This document shows, piece after piece, positions 1-6,766 of a stretch of DNA of 12,945 nucleotides. Under the pieces are notes generated by a model that made no database searches, was not told the origin of the DNA, and saw nothing but the letters and a program-made list of their open reading frames with translations. This DNA comes from Acidobacteriota bacterium (GTDB lineage: Bacteria; Acidobacteriota; Terriglobia; Terriglobales; Acidobacteriaceae), in the NCBI GenBank assembly GCA_021805265.1, contig JAJZFR010000132.1, positions 1-12,945 on the forward strand, written 5' to 3'. Numbering within the stretch: the stretch's first letter is position 1; each line of letters opens with the position of its first letter. Both the position numbers and the translations under genes were made by a program.

Positions 1-56
1 TCGAGGATCCGGACGGGTATCTGATCGAGATCAACGATGCGTTGAAGGAGCGCTGA
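1..56 (+). CDS. C-terminal end of a VOC-family (glyoxalase/bleomycin-resistance-like) protein, 5' truncated
   Basis: Only the last 17 codons are inside the window, in the frame beginning at base 3 and ending in TGA at 54-56. The peptide reads EDPDGYLIEINDALKER. An acidic-Pro-Asp-Gly segment followed by an aromatic and L/I-E-I/L is typical of the last metal-binding strand of vicinal-oxygen-chelate proteins (glyoxalase I, dioxygenases, fosfomycin- and bleomycin-resistance proteins), where the Glu in the 'IEI' stretch is usually a metal ligand. The substrate cannot be told from this fragment. The gene converges on the ROK kinase, with the structured repeat at 91-206 between them. Confidence 0.6.
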   Translation, partial: EDPDGYLIEINDALKER

Positions 57-90
57 CAACGCGGGCTTGGCGGGAGTTCTGATCTTCGAC

Positions 91-206
91 TAAAGCAGTT
101 CCACAGTAGGTATACCCAGCGGGAGTGTATATTCGCGCAGCTTTTCCTCAAGAAAAGCTGCACCTCGCAATTTTGGCTCGGGCACAGTAACTGTGAAACT
201 GCTCTA
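91..206. repeat. Nested inverted-repeat element (REP/MITE-like) between convergent genes
   Basis: This stretch is noncoding and strongly self-complementary. The outer arms are 91-108 (TAAAGCAGTTCCACAGTA) and 188-206, whose reverse complement is TAGAGCAGTTTCACAGTTA. They match over about 18 bases apart from one A/G difference and small changes near the middle and inner end. Inside lie a GGTATACC palindrome (109-116), a weak TATAC/GTATA pairing (111-115 with 127-131), a perfect 10-bp hairpin (137-161), and a small CACAG-TAA-CTGTG hairpin (183-195) in the right arm. The terminal TAG of the right end, read leftward, is the stop codon of the ROK kinase. The architecture resembles a short nonautonomous mobile element or REP-like repeat. 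No other copy is visible in the window, so repetitiveness is inference. Confidence 0.55.
137..161. terminator. Perfect 10-bp hairpin, possible bidirectional transcription barrier
   Basis: GCAGCTTTTC (137-146) pairs perfectly with GAAAAGCTGC (152-161) across a five-base loop. It lies between the VOC gene (rightward) and the ROK kinase (leftward), where a shared terminator is expected. Neither side has an immediate T-run: the nearest, TTTT, is about a dozen bases past the right arm. It is therefore not a classical intrinsic terminator, and it may simply be the core of the surrounding repeat element. Confidence 0.4.
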
Positions 207-992
207 CTGATCACGCCAGAGGGCTACGCCGCCGAGCAGGCCCTCTTCGTTAGGGACGATGCGGATGTTTTTGGCGAGGTCGAGGGTAAGGAATTTTGCG
301 TTCCCGCCGCCGATATGGAGGAAGTCCCAGTTGAAGAGCTGGGAGGTCTGGGCGATGGCTTTGGCGACGAGTTTGTTCCATTGCTTTTTGCCGTATTTTT
401 CAAGGCCGCGCTTCCCGAGGAAATCCTCGTAGCTACGGCTTTTGCGCCAGGGGTGGTGCGCAAGCTCGAGGCCGGGGCAGAGATGCCCATTGGTGAAGAG
501 CGACGAGCCAAGGCCAGTGCCGAGCGTGAGGCAGAGTTCGACGCCCTTGCCGTGGATGGCTCCGTAACCCTGAATGGAGGCGTCGTTTGCCAGGCGGACG
601 GGCTTTTTCCAGCGATTTTGCAGGTTTTTTTCGAGTGGAAAATCGGCCCAGGCGGGATCGAGGTTGAAGGCGGCGAGAGTTGTGCCGTGCTTGATGACTC
701 CGGGAAAGCCTACGGAGACGCGATCAAAGGGGGGCATCTGTTTTTTGAGCGAATCGAGGACCGCGAGCATAGTATCGGGAGTCGCTGGGGTGGGGGTGAG
801 TTCGCGGAGTCGGTCGGTGAGCGGCTTTCCGGCAGCGTCGACGGCCATCATCTTGAGGCCGGTGCCGCCGATGTCAACGCAGAGGGTAATGGGCCTTTTG
901 GGCACCTGGACGGACTTGCCGAGGAATGAGGATTTCTTTTGCGGGGCTGCGGCGGTCTTTGCCGGGGCGGCGGGCTGAGTCTGCTTTTTCAT
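204..992 (-). CDS. ppgK: ROK-family sugar kinase, probable polyphosphate glucokinase
   Basis: This is a cytoplasmic ASKHA-fold kinase of 262 residues, probably phosphorylating glucose with inorganic polyphosphate (and possibly ATP) to glucose-6-phosphate. The phosphate-1 motif DIGGTG lies at residues 40-45. The NDAS segment at 136-139 carries the probable catalytic Asp137. The phosphate-2 motif TLGTGLG is at 156-162, HHPW at 179-182 and GGGNAK at 228-233. The CxCGxxGC zinc motif of ordinary ROK kinases and repressors is absent, as in actinobacterial polyphosphate glucokinases of about 265 residues. The segments LTPTPATP and FPGVIKHG also resemble those enzymes. I start at the ATG at 992, preceded by AGGGAAG; an upstream GTG at 1082 would add 30 unconvincing residues. 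The first 34 residues are Ala/Pro/Lys-rich and probably disordered. A fructokinase-like specificity is possible. Confidence 0.75.
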   Translation of the reverse strand: MKKQTQPAAPAKTAAAPQKKSSFLGKSVQVPKRPITLCVDIGGTGLKMMAVDAAGKPLTDRLRELTPTPATPDTMLAVLDSLKKQMPPFDRVSVGFPGVIKHGTTLAAFNLDPAWADFPLEKNLQNRWKKPVRLANDASIQGYGAIHGKGVELCLTLGTGLGSSLFTNGHLCPGLELAHHPWRKSRSYEDFLGKRGLEKYGKKQWNKLVAKAIAQTSQLFNWDFLHIGGGNAKFLTLDLAKNIRIVPNEEGLLGGVALWRDQ

Positions 993-1070
993 CTTCCCTG
1001 CATTGTAGAGCAGGGGGCGAGGGGTTGGCAGGATGCGCGTCAGCGAGGGAGTTGCGCGGGAGGGCCTTTG

Positions 1071-1116
1071 GGAGTGGGTCACTCCGTTCCTGCATGGAAG
1101 TGCTCAGGCGTAGAAT
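1071..1116 (+). promoter_or_regulatory. Candidate promoter/operator of the DUF4160-DUF2442 pair
   Basis: Two inverted repeats sit side by side: GGAGTG-GGT-CACTCC (1071-1085, perfect 6-bp arms) and TTCC-TGCAT-GGAA (1087-1099). Next comes TAGAAT (1111-1116), a 5/6 match to a -10 box, about 11 bases before the DUF4160 start codon. No good -35 hexamer is seen, but its expected position (about 1088-1093) falls inside the second palindrome. Repressor binding there would block the promoter, which would suit an autoregulated gene pair. This is inference from sequence only. The short distance to the ATG would give a very short leader or a leaderless message. Confidence 0.4.
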
Positions 1117-1127
1117 AATGGCCAGAG

Positions 1128-1370
1128 ATGCCGAGCGTCTTTCATTATCGAGGTTTCCGGTTTTTCTTCTACTCCAATGAGGGAATGCCACGCGAACCGG
1201 TTCACATTCACGTAGCATCGGGTGACTCTGAGGCAAAATTCTGGCTGCAGCCGGAGGTTAAAGTGGCCTACAATGATGGCTACGATGCTCGTGTGCTTCG
1301 CGAACTGCTGGAAGTTGTGCATGTGAATCAGGAGCGTATTGGGAGGGCATGGAATGAGTTCTTCGGCTAA
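1128..1370 (+). CDS. DUF4160 family small protein
   Basis: This 80-residue cytoplasmic protein has unknown biochemistry. It fits the DUF4160 pattern: MP-x-V/I near the start, an aromatic-rich strand ending in FFYSNE (13-18), then the hallmark HIHV (26-29) followed by an EAKFW-type strand (35-39) and an Asn-Asp/Gly turn. The C-terminal half is predicted helical, with basic and acidic residues (RVLRELLEVVHVNQERIGRAW). It overlaps the next gene by 17 bases, so the two are probably translated together. DUF4160 and DUF2442 genes are commonly neighbours, and a toxin-antitoxin-like role has been suggested; I cannot confirm that from sequence. The ATG at 1128 has only a poor purine stretch upstream, consistent with a near-leaderless transcript from the TAGAAT box. 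Confidence 0.75.
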   Translation: MPSVFHYRGFRFFFYSNEGMPREPVHIHVASGDSEAKFWLQPEVKVAYNDGYDARVLRELLEVVHVNQERIGRAWNEFFG

Positions 1371-1626
1371 TGCGGCCCATGTTTCAGCGACTCGGGTGTC
1401 CTTTGATGAGGACACGATGTGGGTGAGTTTGAGCGATGGTCGTGTAATCGGTGCCCCGCTGGCCTGGTTTCCGCGCCTGCTGCGTGCGAGCGCCGAGCAG
1501 CGGGCGCAGGTGAGCCTCAGCCCTCGCGGCCTGCATTGGCAGGAGCTTGACGAGGACATTTCCGTTGCAGGATTGCTGGTCGGACTTGCAGACCGGAGTT
1601 CTCCGGAAGCTCATTTCGCTGCGTAA
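1354..1626 (+). CDS. DUF2442 family small protein
   Basis: This 90-residue protein carries the DUF2442 signature: SLSDGR (25-30) followed by the conserved PLAWFPRLLRA (35-45), then a charged helix with an Arg-rich end, and the closing GLHWQELDEDISVAGLL motif (59-75). Family members are small alpha/beta proteins, sometimes proposed to act as DNA-binding or antitoxin-like partners. No activity is established as far as I know. The start is the ATG at 1354, with GGGAGG at 1341-1346 seven bases upstream. A TTG at 1339 in the same frame is less likely because the ribosome-binding site lies between it and the ATG. The gene overlaps the DUF4160 stop by 17 bases and converges on the aminotransferase 40 bases away, with no obvious terminator between. 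Confidence 0.78.
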   Translation: MSSSANAAHVSATRVSFDEDTMWVSLSDGRVIGAPLAWFPRLLRASAEQRAQVSLSPRGLHWQELDEDISVAGLLVGLADRSSPEAHFAA

Positions 1627-1666
1627 GGCATCTTCCCCACGCTGTGTAAAACAGGCTGTAGCGCAA

Positions 1667-3043
1667 CTACACGACGAGGGCGTCGGCGATGGAGAGAGCG
1701 TCGTCGAGGGCTTGGATGCCGAGATCGAGTTCGGCCTCAGTGACGATGAGCGGCGGGGCGATGACGAAGTGGCTGACCCAGGCCTGAATGGAGACGCCTG
1801 CACCCATCATCTTTGCGGCAATCTGATCGACGACCAGGGGCTTGCCCTCGACCTTGTCGCGCATGGAGTTGAACGGCTCTTTGGTGTCTCGATTTTTGAC
1901 CAGTTCGACGGCCCAGAAGAGTCCCTTGCCGCGCACATCGCCGACGGAGGGGTGCGCGGCCTTGAGCGCTTCGAGCTTGCCCTGGAGATAGGGCGCGAGC
2001 GAGGCGGCGCGCTCGACCAGTTGGAGGCGCTGCATCTCCTCGATAGTGGCGACGGCAGGCCCCAAGGTCATGGGATGGGCCTCGTAGGTGTGGCCGTGGG
2101 CGAAGTAGTTCTCCTCGAAGTGGTCGGCGATTTTGCGGCTGGTGGCGCAGAGGCCAAGCGGCATGTAGGCCGAGGTGATGCCTTTGGCGGTGACCAGAAT
2201 GTCTGGCTTGACCCCCCAGTGATCAACGCAGAACCACTTGCCGGTGCGGCCCCAGCCAGCCATGACCTCGTCGGCGATGAGCAGGACGCCGTGGCGCTCG
2301 CAGATGGCTTTGAGGCGCGGCAGGTACTCGTCGGGTGGAACGAGGACGCCGTTGGTACCGACGATCGGTTCGACGATGACTGCGGCGACGTCGCTCTCGT
2401 TGCGGATCATGTGTTCGATGTAGTCTGCACAGGCGATGTTGCAGTTGGGGTAGGTGTGCTGGATAGGGCACTTGTAGCAGTTGGTTTCGGGGGCGAAGAT
2501 GAATCCCTGACCCTTGCCGCCCGGCTCCATGGCCCAGCGACGTGGGTCGCCAGTGGCAGCGATGGAGGCGGTGGTGGACCCGTGATAGCTGCGGTAGCGG
2601 GAGATGATTTTGGTCTTGCCGGTGTACATGCGGGCGATCTTGAAGGCTGCTTCGTTGGCCTCGGTGCCGGAGGTGGCGAAGAAGAACTTGTCGAGGCCTT
2701 CGGGGAGTACTTCGAGAAGTTTCTTGCTGAGGCGGGCGCGCGAAGTGGTGGCGTAGCCGGGTGCCATGTAGGGGATTTCGCGAGCCTGCTCGGCGATGGA
2801 CTCGATGACGCGGGGATTCTTGTGGCCCAGGTTGACGCACATGAGCTGGGCGGAGAAATCGAGATAGCGCTTGCCCGCAGCATCGATGAAGTAGCAGCCC
2901 TCGGCATCGACGATGTGCATGGGCTTCCAGGTCTTCTGGATGCGCCAGGTGCCGTAGTTGAACTGGCGTGTGATGGCGGTGACTTCATCGGTGGTGATCG
3001 GAGTGGGAATGGCGGGCTGGATTTCGGTCAGGGTATCGCTCAT
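1667..3043 (-). CDS. Class III PLP-dependent aminotransferase
   Basis: This 458-residue fold-type I aminotransferase would transfer an amino group from an omega-amino acid or amine to a keto acid such as pyruvate or 2-oxoglutarate. Visible landmarks are the phosphate-binding SGTEAN (125-130), Asp258 in LIADEV, which contacts the pyridine nitrogen, and Lys287 in TAKGITSAYMPLG as the Schiff-base lysine. The SRYRSYHG segment (148-155) matches the cofactor-stacking region. The family also includes taurine-, GABA- and beta-alanine-type enzymes, and the sequence alone does not fix the substrate. Four cysteines cluster at 189, 192, 201 and 205 (CxxC-x8-CxxxC). The ATG at 3043 has GAGGA seven bases upstream; an upstream in-frame extension to 3136 would run into the terminator region and lacks family similarity. 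The gene lies behind the clpC terminator, so it probably has its own promoter. Confidence 0.88.
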   Translation of the reverse strand: MSDTLTEIQPAIPTPITTDEVTAITRQFNYGTWRIQKTWKPMHIVDAEGCYFIDAAGKRYLDFSAQLMCVNLGHKNPRVIESIAEQAREIPYMAPGYATTSRARLSKKLLEVLPEGLDKFFFATSGTEANEAAFKIARMYTGKTKIISRYRSYHGSTTASIAATGDPRRWAMEPGGKGQGFIFAPETNCYKCPIQHTYPNCNIACADYIEHMIRNESDVAAVIVEPIVGTNGVLVPPDEYLPRLKAICERHGVLLIADEVMAGWGRTGKWFCVDHWGVKPDILVTAKGITSAYMPLGLCATSRKIADHFEENYFAHGHTYEAHPMTLGPAVATIEEMQRLQLVERAASLAPYLQGKLEALKAAHPSVGDVRGKGLFWAVELVKNRDTKEPFNSMRDKVEGKPLVVDQIAAKMMGAGVSIQAWVSHFVIAPPLIVTEAELDLGIQALDDALSIADALVV

Positions 3044-3135
3044 GAAGTTCCTCGGAGGTGTCAGGTAGGAATGATCGTAACACTGCAGGCGATGTTGAGT
3101 GGAGGGAATTGAGCGGGTAGTCCGAGCGGAAAGCA

Positions 3136-3165
3136 CGACGGCCCGGTGGAAGCTCCGGGCCGTCG
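3136..3165 (-). terminator. Rho-independent-type terminator after clpC
   Basis: CGACGGCCCGG (3136-3146) and CCGGGCCGTCG (3155-3165) form a perfect 11-bp, almost pure G/C stem around an eight-base loop. In the leftward direction it begins 19 bases past the clpC stop codon and is followed by TGCTTTCC, a poor but T-containing tail. It separates the clpC transcript from the aminotransferase gene. The weak T-run means read-through is possible. Confidence 0.72.
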
Positions 3166-3184
3166 CAGGTGTAAGGGGTATGCG

Positions 3185-5650
3185 TCAGGCGCTGTAGAGC
3201 AGAATGCCGTCGGTTTTTTCCTCGCCTTCGGTCGGTTCCTGTCGGACGGAGCGATAGAAGAGCTGGTTGTTGGCGATGTAGACCTCGAGGAAGGCCGGTC
3301 GGTCGGTGATGAGGCCGCCGATGAGCGCCTCGGAGAGCGGGTCTTCAATGTAGCGCTGGAGTGCGCGGCGAAGCGGTCGCGCGCCGTAGCTGCGGTCGCC
3401 GAGGGTCTTGTCGAGGATCCAGCGCTTGGCGTCGCCGTCCACCGAGATGGTGATCGACTTCTGCGCCAGATTGCCGTTGAGCTGGGTGATGAGCAGATCG
3501 ACAATCTGGATCAGGTCAGCGTCAGAGAGCGACTGGAAGAGGATGACCTCATCGATACGATTGAGGAACTCGGGGTTGAAGGTGCGCTTGACCTCGCCCT
3601 TGACCAGTTCCTCGATCTTTTCCATGACCAGGTCTTCGCGGTCGCTGGAAAAGCCCAGGCCCTTGTTCTTCTGGAGGTGCCTGGCTCCGATGTTCGAGGT
3701 CATGATGAGGATGGTGTTCTTGAAATCGACGGTGTTGCCGAGGCCGTCCGTCAACTGACCGTCCTCGAAGACCTGAAGAAGGAGGTTGAAGACATCGGGG
3801 TGAGCTTTTTCGATCTCATCGAGCAGGACGACGGAGTAGGGCGAACGCTTGACACGCTCGGTCAACTGTCCACCCTCCTCGTATCCGACATAGCCCGGGG
3901 GTGAGCCGATGAGCTTCGAGACGGAGTGTTTCTCCATGAACTCGGACATATCAAAGCGGATGAGCGCCTTTTCGCTGCCGAAGAGGAACTGGGCGAGGGT
4001 GCGCGCAACTTCGGTTTTGCCGACGCCGGTTGGTCCCAGAAAGAGGAAGCTGCCGATGGGGCGCAGCGGGCTTTTGAGGCCGGCGCGGGAGCGGCGAATG
4101 GCGCGGGCTAGAGCGGAAATGGCCTTATCCTGAGAGATGACGCGCCGGTGCAGCTCTTCCTCGACGCGGAGCAGCTTCTGGGTCTCTTCCTCCTTGATCG
4201 AGGTAATCGGGACTCCGGTCCAGCGGCTGACCACGTCCTCGATGTCTTCGCGCCCGACGATACCCGCTGCAGAGTCGTCGAGGTGATATTTTTCGCGCAG
4301 GGAACGCAGGTTCTCGCGCTCCTTGCGCTCCTCGTCCGAGTAGAAGCGGGCCTTCTCGAACTCGTGGTTGGCGATGGCGTTTTCCATGCGGTGGACGATG
4401 AACTTGATGCGCTTCTGCACCTCGGTGATCTCCTCGGGGAGCGAGGTCTGGCGGAGCTTGACGCGCGCGCCCGCCTCGTCGATGAGGTCAATGGCCTTGT
4501 CTGGCAGGAAGCGGTCGGGGATGTAGCGGTTGGAATGGGAGACGGCAAACTCGATGGCCGCGTCGGTGTAGCTGACGGCGTGAAACTTTTCGTAGCGGTC
4601 CTTGATGCCCATGATGATGCGGATGGCATCGACCTCGTTGGGCGGGGGAACTTTGACAGCCTGGAAGCGACGCTCGAGCGAGCGATCCTTTTCGATGGAC
4701 TTGCGGAACTCGGCCGGGGTGGTGGCGCCGATGCACTGGATTTCACCGCGGGAGAGCGCAGGCTTGAGGATATTGGCGGCATCGAGCGACCCCTCGGCCG
4801 AGCCAGCCCCGACCAGAGTGTGCAGCTCGTCAATGAAGACGATGGAGTTCTGGTTTTCCATCAGCTCCTTCATGATGGTCTTGAGGCGCTCCTCGAACTG
4901 GCCGCGATACTTGGTGCCGGCGACGATGAGCGAAAGATCGAGCGAGAGAACGCGCTTGTCGGCGAGGAAGCTGGGCACCTCGCCGTCGGAGATGCGCTGG
5001 GCCAGGCCCTCGACGATGGCCGTCTTGCCGACGCCCGGCTCGCCGATGAGGACGGGGTTGTTCTTGGTGCGGCGGCAGAGTATCTGGATGACGCGCTCAA
5101 GCTCGCCGTCGCGTCCGACGAGGGGATCAAGCTGGCCATCCATGGCCGACTGGGTGAGGTCGCGGCTGAACTCGGCGAGCAGGCTGGTTTCGCGCTGGCG
5201 CGTGGCAGAGGGAGCTTTTTCCTGGGTGACGCGGGCGAGTTCCTCGCGAATCTGGGCCAGCTTGAGGCCGCGCTCCTGGAGAATCTCGGCGGCGAAGGAT
5301 TTCTCCTCGCGCAGGAGGCCGAGGAGGAGATGTTCGGTGCCGATGTGTTTGTGGCCGAGGCGCTCTGCCTCCTCGGCGGCGTAGGCAAGCACGCGCTTGC
5401 ACTCGTTCGAGAGCGGCAGGTCCACGGAAGTGGAGACCTTTTCGCGAATGGTGGTGTGCGCCTCGATCTGTTTTCGGATGGACTCAACCGATGCATGGGA
5501 GCGCAGGAAGCGGTTGGTCAAGGCCTTGTCTTCGCGCAGCAGGCCCAGCAGGAGGTGCTCGGTCTCGATATAGGGCGAGCCGAACTGGCTGGCCTCGTAT
5601 CGTGCAAAGAAGATAACTCGTCGCGCCTTTTCCGTATAGCGTTCGAACAT
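3185..5650 (-). CDS. clpC: ATP-dependent Clp protease ATP-binding subunit ClpC
   Basis: This 821-residue class I Hsp100/AAA+ unfoldase would form hexamers that unfold proteins and feed them to ClpP in the cytoplasm. Two Clp N repeats are at about 4-63 and 79-140, each with an EHLLLGLLRE core. AAA+ module 1 has Walker A GEPGVGKT (203-210), Walker B VFIDE (271-275) and LERRF with its Arg finger (325-329). A short UVR-like middle segment (about 408-455) and its length mark ClpC rather than ClpB, which has a much longer coiled coil. AAA+ module 2 has Walker A GPTGVGKT (539-546), Walker B VVLLDE (607-612) and sensor 2 GARPL (756-760). The LGF tripeptide (665-667) matches the ClpP-docking loop. The ATG has AAGGAG five bases upstream. 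The gene follows lolD by 93 bases, and the terminator lies just downstream. No CtsR or CIRCE operator is visible. clpP is outside the window. Confidence 0.95.
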   Translation of the reverse strand: MFERYTEKARRVIFFARYEASQFGSPYIETEHLLLGLLREDKALTNRFLRSHASVESIRKQIEAHTTIREKVSTSVDLPLSNECKRVLAYAAEEAERLGHKHIGTEHLLLGLLREEKSFAAEILQERGLKLAQIREELARVTQEKAPSATRQRETSLLAEFSRDLTQSAMDGQLDPLVGRDGELERVIQILCRRTKNNPVLIGEPGVGKTAIVEGLAQRISDGEVPSFLADKRVLSLDLSLIVAGTKYRGQFEERLKTIMKELMENQNSIVFIDELHTLVGAGSAEGSLDAANILKPALSRGEIQCIGATTPAEFRKSIEKDRSLERRFQAVKVPPPNEVDAIRIIMGIKDRYEKFHAVSYTDAAIEFAVSHSNRYIPDRFLPDKAIDLIDEAGARVKLRQTSLPEEITEVQKRIKFIVHRMENAIANHEFEKARFYSDEERKERENLRSLREKYHLDDSAAGIVGREDIEDVVSRWTGVPITSIKEEETQKLLRVEEELHRRVISQDKAISALARAIRRSRAGLKSPLRPIGSFLFLGPTGVGKTEVARTLAQFLFGSEKALIRFDMSEFMEKHSVSKLIGSPPGYVGYEEGGQLTERVKRSPYSVVLLDEIEKAHPDVFNLLLQVFEDGQLTDGLGNTVDFKNTILIMTSNIGARHLQKNKGLGFSSDREDLVMEKIEELVKGEVKRTFNPEFLNRIDEVILFQSLSDADLIQIVDLLITQLNGNLAQKSITISVDGDAKRWILDKTLGDRSYGARPLRRALQRYIEDPLSEALIGGLITDRPAFLEVYIANNQLFYRSVRQEPTEGEEKTDGILLYSA

Positions 5651-5743
5651 GGTGCTCCTTTGTGTGGGACTATCGGCTGCGGTGGCTGGCTGCGTGAGAA
5701 GCTGACGGCCAGGAAACGGGTTTGCAGAAAACAGTCGCTCGCC

Positions 5744-6523
5744 TCAGGCTGCCGGGATGAGTCGGCCAGCCTCGAGACGCAAGGTTCGGGTACATCGCCC
5801 GGCCAGTTCGAGGTTGTGGGTGACCAGCACAGAGGTGAGTCCGTGCTGGCGATGGAGTCGTTCGATAAGGGCAAAAACAAGCTCTGCGCTCTGGCCGTCG
5901 AGGTCGCCGGTAGGTTCATCGGCGAGCAGGAGGCGTGGTTCCGTGACGAGCGCGCGGGCGAGGGCAACGCGCTGCTGCTCGCCTCCGCTCAACTCGCCGG
6001 GGCGGTGGGCGGCACGGTCATGGAGGCCAACCTGGCTGAGCCAGTGAGCGGCCTGGGCCATGGCTGTTTGTCGGTTTTCACCGCGGGCAAGCAGGGGCAT
6101 GGCAACATTTTCCTGGGCGGTGAACTCGGGCAGGAGGTAGTGGAACTGCCAGACATAGCCGACCTGGCGATTACGAAACTGGGCGGCCTCGCGCGGTTTG
6201 AGATGAGTGAGCACGGTTGAGGCGCAGTGTATCTGGCCGGAGGAGGGAAGATCAAGCGCGCCGAGCAGGTGGAGGAGGGTGCTTTTGCCGCTGCCGGACT
6301 GGCCGACGATGGCAAGCATCTCGCCGGAGTGAATTTCGAGGTTGAGCCGGTCGAAAAGCTGGAGCTTGCCGTGGGAGGTTTGGTAGTGTTTGCTGACCTC
6401 GATGAGGCGGACGATGGGTGGGATGGACGGGGCGGGTGTAATGGACGGGGCGATGGTATCTTCCAGCGTTTCGTCCTGCTGGCGGCGCGGATTACCGGTC
6501 GAAGTGGCCCACACTGTTTCCAT
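5744..6523 (-). CDS. lolD: LolD-type ABC transporter ATP-binding protein
   Basis: This 259-residue nucleotide-binding subunit resembles the ATPase of the LolCDE complex, which extracts outer-membrane lipoproteins from the inner membrane, or a MacB-like transporter. It has Walker A GQSGSGKS (74-81), the Q-loop in VWQFHYLLPEFTAQENV (Gln126; this stretch is characteristic of LolD), signature LSGGEQQR (178-185), Walker B LLLADEP (198-204, catalytic Glu203), D-loop GDLD and switch His236. The ATG has AGGA five bases upstream. It is preceded by an unusual Pro/Thr-rich extension of about 36 residues before the ABC core, which normally begins near residue 37. No permease (lolC/E) gene lies on either side. 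The partner must be encoded elsewhere, or this is a stand-alone ATPase. It is first in an apparent lolD-clpC unit. By family knowledge, Lol function fits a double-membraned bacterium. Confidence 0.85.
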   Translation of the reverse strand: METVWATSTGNPRRQQDETLEDTIAPSITPAPSIPPIVRLIEVSKHYQTSHGKLQLFDRLNLEIHSGEMLAIVGQSGSGKSTLLHLLGALDLPSSGQIHCASTVLTHLKPREAAQFRNRQVGYVWQFHYLLPEFTAQENVAMPLLARGENRQTAMAQAAHWLSQVGLHDRAAHRPGELSGGEQQRVALARALVTEPRLLLADEPTGDLDGQSAELVFALIERLHRQHGLTSVLVTHNLELAGRCTRTLRLEAGRLIPAA

Positions 6524-6555
6524 TGGGTTCCTGTACTTTTTATCTTAATCCTTTG

Positions 6556-6605
6556 CCATGGGAATCGCGGCATGGATTCCCGTGGAAGTCGAGGATGATT
6601 CCCAT
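6556..6605. promoter_or_regulatory. Iterated GGGAATC motif with alternative stem-loops between divergent genes
   Basis: CCATGGGAATC (6556-6566) pairs with GATTCCCGTGG (6575-6585) across an eight-base loop; the stem is 11 bp with one T/G position. A third copy, GATTCCCAT (6597-6605), pairs perfectly over 9 bp with the same left arm and is followed by a T-run (TTTTT ending at 6609). The block lies about 35 bases upstream of the lolD start and 160 bases upstream of the fuconolactonase start. It could be an operator with repeated half-sites, or a leader RNA switching between two hairpins. No promoter hexamer pair is strong; TACACT at 6628-6633 is a possible -10 for the rightward gene. Confidence 0.4.
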
Positions 6606-6766
6606 TTTTCGCTCCTGACGCGCAGGCTACACTTTTGGTAAGTGAAGCCGGATGCGGAATGGGGTTCGTACAACCGAGATGCACAGGCAATGTGTGTCAT
6701 GAATTTCAAGGTGTTGTTATGTGCTACCAGGGATGAAATTTGAGGATCAGAGCGGGAAGGCGACGA

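Noticed and set aside
993..1082. Longer form of the ROK kinase starting at the GTG at 1082
   Set aside because: The extra 30 residues are unlike the family. The ATG at 992 has a close purine-rich ribosome-binding site.
1627..1666. Terminator between DUF2442 and the aminotransferase
   Set aside because: Only a four-base CGCT/AGCG pairing with a long loop is present, too weak to call.
1547..3112. A 521-codon rightward open frame lying antisense to the aminotransferase
   Set aside because: It lacks family motifs, is rich in Gly/Asp/Val as expected of an antisense frame in GC-rich DNA, and the opposite strand encodes a complete, recognisable aminotransferase.
5651..5743. Possible heat-shock operator (CtsR or CIRCE) before clpC
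   Set aside because: No tandem GGTCAAA-type heptads and no CIRCE inverted repeat are present. The 93-base gap shows no clear hairpin or promoter.
4148..6220. A 690-codon rightward open frame antisense to clpC and lolD
   Set aside because: It spans two well-supported genes and their spacer, shows no recognisable domain, and arises from codon bias in GC-rich DNA.
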